Below, one piece after another: positions 38,457-50,546 of a stretch of 64,000 nucleotides of DNA. A model generated the notes under the pieces. The model saw only the letters and a program-made list of their open reading frames with translations. It was not told where the DNA came from and made no database searches. The position numbers and the translations under genes were made by a program. Numbering within the stretch: the stretch's first letter is position 1; each line of letters begins with the position of its first letter. The DNA comes from Dirofilaria immitis (taxonomy: Eukaryota > Nematoda > Chromadorea > Rhabditida > Onchocercidae), in the NCBI GenBank assembly GCA_024305405.1, contig JAKNDB010000007.1, positions 1 through 64,000 of the forward strand. The letters run 5' to 3'.

Positions 38457-38835
38457 TTATCCTCCCATCATAACATGCTGTCCACGTATACCAACCAGTC
38501 CTTCATCACCGATTTCTCCTTTCGGTCCAGTATTTCCTTCTTCACCTGGCCAACCTGAATCTCCAGGCAATCCCTGTATACCTTTTTCTCCAACATCTCC
38601 TTCTATTCCCTGCGGTCCTGGCACTCCTTGTTTTCCGTCTCGTCCATTACGTCCTGGTTGTCCTCTTCGCCCTGCTTCTGGTGGTGCACAAGCCTGAAAA
38701 TAAAATTCATATGTATTTGCTGCTTCACAAATTGCCTTCTAACGTACCATCCTACTTAGAATCTATCAAAGACTCACTCACCTGAGTCACAGAAACAAAG
38801 CAGAAAATCAATAGAAAAATATCGAAAACGTGCAT
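38457..38835 (-). CDS. Small secreted collagen-like protein, copy 2
   Basis: Exon 1 38782-38835 (signal peptide MHVFDIFLLIFCFVSVTQ), intron with gtgagt/ttttcag, exon 2 38457-38693. Mature part begins ACAPPEAGRR and continues as about 22 uninterrupted Gly-X-Y triplets rich in charged residues, ending GIRGQHVMMGG. 96 residues, frame intact. Nearly identical to copy 4 on the opposite strand; the C-terminal tail differs (GQHVMMGG versus GVHMMGR). The single Cys before the triplets could link chains. It lacks the cuticle collagen signature (furin site, N-terminal domain, cysteine knots), so it is better called collagen-like than collagen. Confidence 0.85.
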
Positions 38836-39240
38836 TGACATTGAAAGTCTGCAACTGGTTAGTAAATAAATATTATGTTTTCGGAAATTTATTTTAAAAT
38901 TCCGCTTATGCTATTATAATATCATATGTGGAGAAGGACCCAAAATTTAAAATGGATAATCAGTACAGCGAGTTTCGAAGAGAATTCTTTTATATAAAAC
39001 TGAGAATTGGCATATCTGATATGAATCTTTCTTTCCGAAAGTCATAAAATAAAGAATTATTTTAAAAATTCTTTGTGAAATAATTGTGTTAATCTGGAAA
39101 TCCTCTGTGCTTTTTGTGCGACAGATTAAAATTAACGGAAAAAGATTAGATTGAATGATAAAAAATTGAAATGAAGAACTAATAAATGAACGAAAGGAAA
39201 GGTTTTGAAATGTAAGATTGATTTACGATTCTAATTGACT

Positions 39241-40830
39241 ACTCGTCCATTTAACTTTTTAACTTAGTGAATTTTAACTTCAAAGAGACTTTAAGGAGCT
39301 TAAAATTTTGTCAAATTAAATCTTTTATGAATGGAATGATCGATTTAACGATACAAAAGGAAAAATGAGACGGAAACGAAACAGAAGTATCTCATGATGG
39401 AAAATTTACTGTTAGTAAATAAAATATTATGAAAACAGGATACCATAATTTAAAACAAATGCATAACGTTTATCGTCATTGATGAGAAGAAAATTCTCAA
39501 TAGCTGGACATATATATTATAACATTGTCAAGAATAAAATATTCGCGAAGAAAAAGTAATCCATCGATTTCCTATTACCTTCTTATTTCATTAATACAAA
39601 ACATCGAAGACATATTGTAGGTTCCAGAGAGTTATATTTAGCTTTTGTTTTAATAAATGCTGTTTGATTCTTATTGGCACCGTGAATGAAAGTTTTTGAT
39701 ATTCAGCAATTATTCCAAAAACAGAAACTACATTTTCTGATTTTCTGAAAGTAAAGTATTTTCTGAAATTAGAAGGTGAGTTCAATCATGTTGTAAAATT
39801 TTGTTGTTGTTAGCTTTTCTTAGCTGCAAAATAGCATATTTATATGTTTTCGCCATCAGAAATGCTATATTCCTGCATCTAAATTTAAACAAATGGGAAG
39901 ATTTGTTACAAGATTCGAAATGCTAATAATTTTCAAAATAATTTATGCAAAGTAGTCATACATTTTTTCCATAATTTCGCTTCAGTTTTTATTTATGCTT
40001 TTTTATTGAAAGAGAAGCATCGAATGCATATATATTTTTATAATTGATATTAATTTTTGCATTCCTTTTTCAACATATATTAATCTACTCTTCTTTTACA
40101 GTAAAAAGTTTGTTTACACTTCATTAATAATACCATTTACTCAAACGAATACTACTTGATTATGCTACTTTTAAAAGGATTAATTTAAGAACAAAATCTT
40201 TCCTGGATTTTATGCCATTATTGTTGGATGAAAAAAATGAAATGAATAAATTGAGCAAATTCATTCTTATCAATATTTTTTATGTTTAACTGTAAAGCTA
40301 ATACGCTTAATTATTTGTTAATTCTTCTAAAATAAATTTACGTCAAGTTTTCAATTGATTTAAAATGTTTCAATTTAAAATATAATTACTTAAGTATTAG
40401 ATAGCAGAGTATCAGGATAACTTATTTTTGCTTTATATTAGTTCTAGTTATGAAGTGCTGTTTGACTAAAAGGATTTATTTTTTTTTCTCAATAGAAGCT
40501 CTTTTCCTGAATTCGAAAGCGGGTTTTATTAAATATGTGAATTGAATTATGGTGGCTACGATAAGTATTTAAACGATAAGCAATCCTTTAGTGATAATCA
40601 ATTATCTGAAAGATTATCTGATAAGTTTGAGAAAATTAACAAGCAGGGAATGGAAAGCACAAGGCTGTGTGTGCTACAATCTTAAAATCAAGATATGGAT
40701 ATATGGATTTTGAGAGAGGTTTCAATAAAACGTCATAATATATATTTTTATGATTCTTTTCTGATCCGTTATTTAGCGGTCATTTTTATGAAAAGAAATA
40801 ATATAACAGTTTCTGTTTTCATTTTTGAAA
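39241..40830. other. 5' flank of copy 2 and AT-rich spacer
   Basis: 39430-39900 is the upstream flank shared with 34 kb and, inverted, with 28 kb. Beyond 39900 the sequence is unique and AT-rich with no exon recognised. Confidence 0.4.
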
Positions 40831-40839
40831 ATTTTCACA

Positions 40840-41700
40840 GATTGGCCTCAAATATATACATCTAATTTAGAATTTATCAGGGTTCACCTGGATCACAAAA
40901 ATAGAAGAGAAAATCTATAAAAGGTGTGCAGTAGGTGTATTGATATTGAAAGTCTGCTATTGGCTTGTGAATATACATTTTTTTCTAGAAATTTATTTTC
41001 TAATTTTCAAATTTTCAGTTACTGGAATTTTATAAAGGATAAATTTTATATAAAGCATTTATAAAGGATGAAAGAAATTTTGGGAACGCTACAATTAAAG
41101 CGTTATTCACCGGTCATTTTATGAAAAGATATAATATAACCGTTGCAAATGTAAGTTAATAAATTCAACTTAAGCCATTATAATTTTGTTGGATATGTCG
41201 AGAAGGACTTCTAGATTTAAAATTGATAATCAGTACAGTGAATTTCGAAAACGATTCTTTTATTTATAATTGGGAATTGGCATATCTGATTTTTGGGAAT
41301 TGTGTTGAATCTGAAAATCTTCTGGACCTTTTTGTTCGACAGATTAAAATTAAAGGAAAAAAGATTAAAATAAAATAAAAAAAAACTGAAATGAAGAATC
41401 CAGCAAATCAACGAAAGGACAGGTTTTGAGATATAAGATTGATTTATGAATCTAATTAACTATTCGTCCATTTTAACTTTTTAACTTATTCAATTATAAT
41501 TTCAGAGAGACTTTAAAGAGCTTAAAATTTTGTCATATCAAATCTTTTATGAATGGTATGATCGATTTAACGATACGAGAGGAAAAATGAGACAAAAACG
41601 AAATAGAAATATCTCATGACGATAAATGTATCAACTAGCAAATAAAATATATTGTGAATGCTGGATATGCGTCAAATACATAACGTAGTAAATTTATCGA
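40840..41700 (-). pseudogene. Collagen-like copy 3, exon-1 and 5' flank relic only
   Basis: 40840-40975 is recognisably the intron/exon-1 region of the collagen-like genes on the minus strand (agaaaatctat in place of agaaaatcaatag, then the ttgatattgaaagtctgc leader), but the start codon and signal-peptide frame are lost. 41190-41640 matches the upstream flank at 38930-39420. No Gly-X-Y exon is present beside it. Confidence 0.75.
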
Positions 41701-41734
41701 TTTCTTAAAATTTTTTATTTTCAATCAAATTTTG

Positions 41735-44700
41735 CAAAAATATATAATATGTTAAATTTTAAGTAAGCATTAAATGATAAATTATTTAGAATTTATTTTT
41801 TAATTTCAATTTATTTTCTTATTTATTTTTGAAATGATTGTTTATCTTATTCATTCATTTATTTGTTTGAAAAATAAACAATAATTCACTTTTGATTTTT
41901 ATATTATATAAAATATTTATAAATAATTTCCAATCAAATTTTAGTTCATGTTGTTGAAAAAAGATACGAATATTTATAGTACAAAATTTTTGCAACATCA
42001 TATGATAAAAATTCCGGAAAGGTTTCAGTAAAATGTTTAATATAATTTTTTATTAATAACCATAGCCTTTAAGCAATTCTTAACGAAAAGATAAATTTAA
42101 GATGTAAATTTTAAACGGTTAACTTCTAGCTTCTCTTTGCATTCACATTCTTCCAGTATTTATTGATTAACGTCTGTCGCAAAAAACATTGCTTGATAAA
42201 AGTGAGGTATTTCTGAATTCAAATAAACTATCTGAAGATGATACTATTTCTGTACGTTAACAGTATTTCTTCATATTGATATAATCTTCAGGAAAAAGCA
42301 GTAATTGGATGATATTAAAGATAAAATTTCCAAATTTTTGACTTTTTTAGTTTGAAAAAGGATTGTTTTGATAATATTTGAAATTGTTTGCGCATTTTTT
42401 TTTAAATTAACACTTTGATTTTATTTATATTTTAATTTTATGAATGAAATACACTAATTTATATTAAACCTATTTAATGGTGAAATAATTTTGTGCTCTA
42501 ATTGAGAAATGTAAAGTTTAACTAGATTTTCGTTAAATTGCATTTTCATAAATGATATGATATCGATGGCATAAGATGAAACGATTTAGATTACTTCTCA
42601 ATTCTGGAACCATCACTAGAATGAAAATATTTTTTGTCTAATTCCAGACATATTCTGAACTCTAGAAGGATTTTTAACCAAAAACACGAATATCAATCAT
42701 TACATTACTACATTATCATTAATTGGGCTCTCAGAAATGATGATGCTTTAGTTATTCATTTTTGATCTCATCCTGAATAACTACACAGTTTATGCCTTTA
42801 TATCAATATTAATTTAAACGACGATTATGTCTATTTTTCTGTCCATGGTTCCTTTGTTATGGAGTTCCCATGATAACTCGAACAATTTTACCGTTATTTT
42901 GATCACCGATGGCTCTCTTTGCGCGCTTCATATGAATTTGATTGAGCTCTGGCATATTTCTTATATTTGGTGTGTAAGCTAATAACTGATACTTTCTTAT
43001 CTTCGTTTATTAAATTAAGCATTTCCTAATCTTCTTCCACCATATTTGTGTATTTCCTTTTCTCTTTTCTTTTTATCGTTATTTACAGAATGTACAGCCA
43101 TTTATGGTTGATACTTATATGTGCTTCAAAATACAATTTACTTCTTCTTATTTTTGTGGTCAATTATACTTTCTTAATTTTCATACTGTTCATATTGTTC
43201 TTCGTCTACTATACATTGGTTGATGGTTTCCAATTCATTTTTTTCCCACGTCGTTAAAAGCTTTAAGATTTCACCTTTCGCTGCTATTAGCGCATAATGT
43301 GGATAACATTTTCTCTGCTCATTGAACCAAATAATGTTGAGAAAAACATTTTGCTTGTTACTTAGATTATTGCTTGTAATTTGATTTTACCTTCTCGATG
43401 CTTCTAACTTTGATGTGTCGACAATAACATTACTAGTTATTTATTAAAGATAATATGCGATTCATAAATATGTAAATATCTCGATGTATAGATAGATAAA
43501 AATAATACAGCACACTATATTGTCGTGTTGTACATACCTTCTATGACCGTCGTCCTCCTTGCTCTTCAACTCTGCTCTTTCTGCTTTTACGCAAATGTCG
43601 ATGTACCTGAACTGTGGATCTTGATGAACCATTGTCCGTACTATCGAATTGTCGCCCCTACTATTTTCGAACTTTTCTCGTAATTGAATTAAACTGCTCC
43701 TTACGCCGATATTAATGCCATTGATGATCCAATAAATTACTCTTTACATAAATAATCCTTGATATTGATAGTGGGCTTACAATGCATTGATTTACTTATC
43801 AGATCGAAGAATAAGAAATACATAATATTTACAATATTTCAAACAATGCACATATGTCGGAATGATCGAAATATTTCATATTCTTTATGACTCATTATCT
43901 AACATAAACGACTCTAATGTAGTAAATCATTTATCTAAGAAATTAGTTCTCATCTCTATTTTATATTACCAATCTTATCCATAAAAGCAAAATACCGTAA
44001 ACCAATCCACATGTAAATATTTTCAACAAAGGCCTATGTGCAATGTTTAAAATACTTTCCCATCAAACCTATGTTAATATAGCGTGGGAATATTTTTTAA
44101 AAGCATCATTATAAAAAGATTCTTCGTTCCTTGGTTTTTGTAAGCAGGTCCTCCAATAATATTTTAATTTCTTATTTTGTTTCAATTATATTAACGATAT
44201 ATCTTTATTATGCTGCTTTGTAGTAAACGCCAGTACAAGTTATATTGATGCGTATTGTTCGAAATATTCTATCTTTATTCTTCACTTCTACCTGAGAAAT
44301 TGAGAAGACTTTCACGGAATTCAATGTTATTTTCTACTCTTTCGAATTACCTCAAAATATAAATGTCCAGCAAGTGAAAGACGCAGGAATTAAGTCTAGC
44401 AACAGTAATGATCATTCAAAATGGATGAAAAAGAAACAAACCTCTAGTATGTATTGCTGATATTAACGGACAAGTAAAGAAGCAGATTAAAGATGAATAA
44501 AAATTTGAATCAAGATATCTTCTTAAGTAGACAAAAGTATGGATATCCGAAGAAATGCAATCTTCTTAATAAATTACAATTCTGACCAAGCATTTTATAT
44601 GTATATATGTTTGTACCAGTTTTAAAGCAATTTTAGTGTTACCCTTATTGAATCTTTTATAATTTTCTTCAGCGATTGCACACTTTTAAAAGATAAATTT

Positions 44701-46000
44701 CTCCAAAAGAAAATTGAAGAAAGCAAAATTATATACATACTTTTCTTATGTTACTTACCGCGCTTATTACTAAGGAAATTAATGTAATTAATCATATGGA
44801 TTTTTTAGATCTCTTTCATTCCAATTATTAAATAACAGTATTATTGATAGTATTTATAAATATACCAAATGAAATATGGAAAATTCCGTAGAAAATATTT
44901 CAAATAATTTAAAAATTAAGGTTTTCAAATCTCCACAAATAAGAGTACGAAAATGAAAGTTTTCCTCTTTTTTAGATGAATATAGAAATCTTTCGAGCAG
45001 TCGTAATTGTTTCATGTTTAACTGCAACTGATTTAAGTTTGCCTAAAGTAAAAAACATTTTACGTATTTATCATCTATTAGCTAAATAAGCCTAGTAGCA
45101 TTTGACATTGCTGTATACAACAGATGAATTCTTATGAAACAATTATGGTTGTTCAAAAAATTGTTATATTTATTTTAAAAAAAGACACAGTAAAAGAAAA
45201 CTTAAAGTTTACTTACTTTTATTTAGAGAGAATTGAGAATTTGAAGTTTTAAATGCTTCCTATAGCATTTTTCATATTTCATTTGACGTATTTATAAATA
45301 TTATCAGTAATATTAATATCACTGTTATTTATAAATATTATCAATAATATTAATATCACTGTTATTTATAAATATTATCAATAATATTAATATCACTGTT
45401 ATTTATAAATATTATCAATAATATTAATATCACTGTTATTTATAAATATTATCAATAATATTAATATCACTGTTATTTATAAATATTATCAATAATATTA
45501 ATATCACTGTTATTTATAAATATTATCAATAATATTAATATCACTGTTATTTATAAATATTATCAATAATATTAATATCACTGTTATTTATAAATATTAT
45601 CAATAATATTAATATCACTGTTATTTATAAATATTATCAATAATATTAATATCACTGTTATTTATAAATATTATCAATAATATTAATATCACTGTTATTT
45701 ATAAATATTATCAATAATATTAATATCAATAATTGCTTAGTAACTGGAATGAAATAATTCGAAAAAATTCATAAATTCAATCATTTAAGTTTTCTTGTAA
45801 TAAGCAGGATAAGTAGCATAAAAAAATATAGACATAAATTTTTCTCTTCAATTTTTTTGAAAAATTATACATAAAAAGATTCAATAACGCTAACACTAAA
45901 CTGCTTTAAAACTTGTACAAACATAATAGTTTCCATATTGTACTTAAGATGCTTAATAAGAATCGCAATTTAATTTACTTAAGAAGATAACTTGATTCAA
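41735..46000. repeat. Duplicated block, right copy (partner at 24.8-27.2 kb)
   Basis: Same order as the left copy: 41735-42967, 43547-43740 and 45095-45985. The extra segments 42968-43546 and 43741-45094 have no counterpart in the left copy. 43746-43850 matches 53100-53220, and 43852-44125 matches 31165-31440. No gene recognised inside. Confidence 0.9.
45291..45730. repeat. 37-bp tandem array, 12 units
   Basis: Same 37-bp unit as at 26650-26880 but with about twice as many copies; apart from the first (variant) and last units the copies are identical, indicating recent expansion or homogenisation. Confidence 0.95.
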
Positions 46001-46002
46001 AT

Positions 46003-46108
46003 TTCTTGCACCTCAAAGCTTGCACCTCAAAGCCTGTCAATCTTGCACCTCAAAGCCTGTCAATCTTGCACCTCAAAGCCTGTCAATCTTGCACCTCAAA
46101 GCCTGTCC
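46003..46108. repeat. 23-bp tandem repeat, about 4 units
   Basis: Units of tcttgcacctcaaagcctgt plus 3 bases. The single-copy ancestor form is at 49767-49789 in the related unit, so the array arose by local amplification exactly at the junction between the 41.7-46.0 kb block and the inverted-repeat arm. Confidence 0.9.
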
Positions 46109-46560
46109 TTTCGTTCATTTATTAGTTCTTCATTTCAATTTTTTATCATTCAATCTAATCTTTTTTCCGTTAATTTTAATCTGCCACACAAAAAGCCCGG
46201 AGGATTTCTAGATTCGTCACAATCATTCCACAAAGAATTTTTAAAGTACTTCTTTATTTTATGACTTTCGAAAAGAAAGATTCATATCAGATATGCCAAT
46301 TCTCAGTTTTATATAAAGGAATTCTCTTCGAAACTCGCTGCTTATCTATTTTAAATCTTAAGTCCTTCTCCACATATCGATATTATAATAGCACAAGCGA
46401 AATTTTTTCATTTTAATTTATTGACTATGTTTATTTATAGAATTTTCAATAATATTCTTATCTTTTATGAAATTCAAATGACTAAAAATATGGAAATTAG
46501 AAAATAAATTTCCGAAAACATAATATTTATTTACTAACCAGTTGCAGACTTTCAATATCA

Positions 46561-46936
46561 ATGCACGTTTTCGATATTTTTCTATTGATTTTCTGCTTTG
46601 TTTCTGTGACGCAGGTGAGTGAGTCTTTGATAGATTCTAAGTAGGATGGTACGTTAGAAGGCAATTTGTGAAGCAGCAAATACATATGAATTTTATTTTC
46701 AGGCTTGTGCACCACCAGAAGCAGGGCGAAGAGGACAACCAGGACGTAATGGACGAGACGGAAAACAAGGAGTGCCAGGACCGCAAGGAATTGAAGGAGA
46801 TGTTGGAGAAAAAGGTATACAGGGATTGCCTGGAGATTCAGGTTGGCCAGGTGAAGAAGGAAATACTGGACCGAAAGGAGAAATCGGTGATGAAGGACTG
46901 GTAGGTATACGTGGAGTGCATATGATGGGAAGATAA
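46561..46936 (+). CDS. Small secreted collagen-like protein, copy 4
   Basis: Exon 1 46561-46614 encodes MHVFDIFLLIFCFVSVTQ, followed by gtgagt; exon 2 46703-46936 follows ttattttcag. 95 residues, frame intact. The mature part has ACAPPEA, then 22 uninterrupted Gly-X-Y triplets (GRRGQPGRNGRDGKQGVPG at the start, GDEGLVGIRGVH at the end) and a MMGR tail. The protein matches copy 2 through the triplets, so both inverted arms encode practically the same peptide. The start is the first ATG after a pyrimidine-rich ttgcagactttcaat leader. No operon partner. Confidence 0.86.
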
Positions 46937-47706
46937 AAGCAACAAGTGATAAAATATGTCAGAATTGAATTGTTATTACGACTAAAAACTCTTTGTTATG
47001 CTTTCAAATGATAATCTCATCATTGATTATTTCTGAATAGTAAAGCAACTCTGATTGATTTTGAAACTGAGCGAAAGAAAAATCAAAATTGTTGAGACAA
47101 CGTTATTGTAACCAAGCGTAAATTTATAAACAAAAATTGTAGATGTGCTCATAATTCATGCTCTCCCAAGAATAAAAAAAAAAAGAAATCATCTTTATGC
47201 ATAAAATGAAGATAGTGACGTTCCTACGAAAGAATTCAAAATAAAAAACTCATATCAAATTTATTATAAGAATTGTTGGAATAAAAAGTGAGTGAAATGA
47301 AATGACTAAAGCCGAGAAGCAAAAAGATTGCTTTAGTACTTCATTCTCTGCATTTGCATATATTCGAGAAAATGCCAACTTTTGATAAATCTATCATTTC
47401 CAGAAGATAGAAATTTTCCCTTTTTATGGATACGATTTGAAATCCAGCTTGTCTACAACTGAAACCCTTTAATGGAACTGTTAAATGATAGAAGCCATCA
47501 TTCACACAATCCACTTTTTCTCAATGATTAGTATTATATTGCGTGGCGTAAACAAATATTGTCGGATTCAACAATGATATTGAATAGCGCGTAACTTACT
47601 TTCCGGTAGAGCGTTTCATTTATTATTCAAATGAATGTAATTTATTAATGCTAACGTTCTGTGTTCTTTTCTATTTATTTTTTTATATATTGGATATCGA
47701 TGAATC

Positions 47707-47910
47707 GTGAAGTTACTCGATGAAAGAAAATACAAAACAATGCCAAAAAAGAAAAAGTTCAAAACTACAAGACAGAAAATAGCGATTTATTTCAAGTCGC
47801 GGAAACTAGTAATCACCGAGGTGATTTTTCCCGCTAAAAATAATAAAGCTACTCTGATTGATTTTAAAACTGCGCGAAAGAATAATCAAAATATTTTTCG
47901 CTACTGTTGA
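47707..47910 (+). other. 67-codon open frame, right-arm counterpart
   Basis: Counterpart of the frame at 37486-37689, with the same basic start. Two residue differences between arms. Coding status doubtful for the reasons given there. Confidence 0.25.
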
Positions 47911-48402
47911 GGCAACATTTTTGTAACCAAGCGCAAATTTACAAGCAAAAATTGTAGATGTCCTCATAATTCATGCTCTTCTAATAGTTATTACAATGGA
48001 CAAAATCATTTAGAAGAGGATATTCGGATTGCGAGAATGGCATCAGACGTACGACAGTTTGTTCAACAGCAAAAAAGTTAATAGTAATATGTTCTAACAG
48101 ATTGTTGCAGAAAAGTGAGAATAATAAAAATTCTATTTGACTGAAACTCGGTAGTTTACTAGTAGTGATCAGCTTTTAATTAAATCTTCTAGACTCTCCT
48201 TTTGCTCTTCTGTTATTGCTGAATCATTTTATATATGAATAAAGAGGGCATTATTAAGAGTGAGAATCACTACTAGTAAACAAAGGCATAACTCAGAGAT
48301 AAAGGCAAAATATTTTTAGCTTGCATCTTGCATAATACAGTAAACACAAATACAACATATACCTTTTCATGTGAAATCAAACGCAATGGAATCACGGGAA
48401 TA

Positions 48403-49680
48403 TATTTTTATGAGGATGATATCTGCTATATATGCTACAAAATCTTAGGTTCAAAATTCTAACATTTAAATTACGAGCGTCAGATAATAACAATTCTGTA
48501 TAGAGATGAGAAAGTGTGACTATTTCTTATATACTTCAAGAAGAAAAGAATACGTAAAGGGCGGAATATGATGGATCTCTTTAAAAAATTGTTGAATCCT
48601 ACTATTATTTTTGATCGCTTAAACGTGAGATTATCGATGATATATAATTTTATTAAAAATTCGCATTCAATTTATTGCAACTGTCAGAATCAAAAATTTT
48701 ATTCATTTGTGCATACAACACAAAAATTGTTAACTTTTACTGAAAATATATATGGCCATTGCTTCCTGCTTCAGCAATGGATGGATAATCACAGGAATAC
48801 TTGAAAAATCGAAAACACATCGAATTATTCGTAAGGGATAAGGATGAAATCAACTTATTGAATTCAAATTAATTATTTTAATAAACACGCAAAAGTTCAA
48901 AATTCCTATTCGAAAACAAAGAAAAGCTCTACGTTACAAACGATATACAAAATATCTCTGAAATTATAAGATTATCTATCATCAAATAAACTGACATTAT
49001 ACTCGATGATTATAATTTTATTGGTAGAAATAACACACCTTAATCAATGCATCTGCTTTGATAAAGTTGAAATGGGATTTATCTCATTGTGAATTACTTT
49101 GAAGAAATTGATTACTGATCACTTTTTGGATAATCTGTTGCAGACGCATTGTTTTTTTATATACTGTATAGAATAACTGTTGTATCCGTTAACAATGGCA
49201 TAGCATAAATTAACAATTCCCATTAATTTCTAATTTCTATTTAAAATTAGCGAGTAATGATGATATTCGTTAACTTTTCCTTCTCATTAACGTTCGCTTA
49301 TTGTCGTAGCTCTGAATGCGAAATAAGTATAAAGAGCAAATAATTTTTTGCATTTTATAAAAATTAATGCCATAAGATCAGACAAAAAAATATGTATTTC
49401 AATAATTGGTGAAAGAAAGAATTGCAACCATGAATAATATAATCTCGAAAAAAATAAAAATATCAGACAAACTGAGTTTATGTTTTGAAATTTCGTTTTG
49501 GTTAAGTTAATAATGAAGATGTCATGCATGGATTTGTCGGAAAGAATCGAAAGAGAATGCAGTAATTTCTTTGTGTTGGATTTCTCATTAATAGGCATAG
49601 AGTATATGTGGGTTTTTATTATATAATGTAAGTAAGAAGTAAGCTAAATTTGTCCGTTTTTGTTGTTTATATTCATAAAA
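48403..49680. other. Spacer with an inverted match to 53.9-54.05 kb
   Basis: 48405-48500 is an inverted, diverged match to 53975-54055 (shared ctaagattt / aaatcttag and tagaattttgaacc / ggttcaaaattcta cores). The remainder is AT-rich with no exon recognised. Confidence 0.45.
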
Positions 49681-49689
49681 GATTTGATT

Positions 49690-50285
49690 TGACAAAATTT
49701 TAAATTCATTAAGTTAAAAAGTTAAATGGACGAGTAGTCAATTAGATTTGTAAATCAATCTTGCATCTCAAAGCCTGTCCTTTCGTTCATTTATTGGTTC
49801 TTCATTTCAATTTTTTATCATTTAATCTAATCTTTTTTCCGTTAATTTTAATCAAAAAAGCCCGGAGGATTTCTAGATTCGTCACAATCATTCCACAAAG
49901 AATTTTTAAAGTAATTCTTTATTTTATGACTTTCGGAAAGAAAGATTCATATCAGATATGCCAATTCTCAGTTTTATATAAAAGAATCGGTGATGAAGGA
50001 CTGGTAGGTATACGTGGAGTACATGTGAGAGCAAAATGAAAGCACCAAGTAATAAAATATATCAGAATTAAATTATTATTACGATTAAAAACTCTTTGTT
50101 ATGCTTTCAAATGATAATCTCATCATTGATTATTTCTGAATAGTAAAGCAACTCTGATTGATTTTGAAACTGAGCGAAAGAAAAATCAAAATTGTTGAGA
50201 CAACGTTGTTGTAACTAAGCGTAAATTTATAAACAAAAATTGTAGATGTGCTCATAATTCATGCTTTCCTAACAATTAAAAAAAG
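49690..50285 (+). pseudogene. Collagen-like copy 5 with the gene body deleted
   Basis: The upstream flank (49690-49987) matches the other units up to the ttatataaaagaa region, then jumps directly into the last triplets of exon 2 (IGDEGLVGIRGVH at 49987-50025) and the 3' flank (to 50285). Signal peptide, intron and most Gly-X-Y triplets are gone in a single deletion. The short 3' remnant ends HVRAK and a stop. Confidence 0.88.
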
Positions 50286-50299
50286 AAACCATTTTGCTC

Positions 50300-50475
50300 A
50301 TAAATATAATGTTTTCGGAAATTTATTTTAAAATTCCGCTTATGCTATTATAATATCTATACGTGGAGAAGGACCTAAGATTTAAAATGGATAATCAATA
50401 CAGCTAGTTTCGAGGAGAATTCTTTTATATAAAACTGAGAATTGGCATATCTGATATGAATCTTTCTTTAAAATT
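50300..50475 (-). repeat. Inverted fragment of the collagen-like upstream flank
   Basis: Matches 38870-39045 closely in the same orientation (minus-strand unit). It abuts copy 5, which points the other way, so a head-to-head remnant pair lies here. Confidence 0.85.
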
Positions 50476-50546
50476 TTCATTTATCAAACTTTGAAAATTG
50501 ATTTTTATTCAAGAATGATGAAATCTTGATGAGTTTCAGTAAATCA

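Larger units (their letters stand above)
37005..39240 (-). repeat. Left arm of a 2.2 kb inverted duplication
   Basis: Reverse complement of 46105-48402 over almost its whole length, with few differences. The arm contains collagen-like copy 2, its promoter region and about 1.4 kb of 3' flank. The arms are separated by 6.9 kb. Confidence 0.92.
46105..48402 (+). repeat. Right arm of the 2.2-2.3 kb inverted duplication
   Basis: Reverse complement of 37005-39240, with a few small differences, including extra sequence in the upstream part near 46400-46500. It carries collagen-like copy 4 on the plus strand. Confidence 0.92.

Noticed and set aside
43048..43257. Plus-strand hydrophobic frame as a membrane peptide
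   Set aside because: Phe/Leu/Ile/Tyr-rich translation typical of T-rich sequence; no partner exon, no conservation in the duplicated block.
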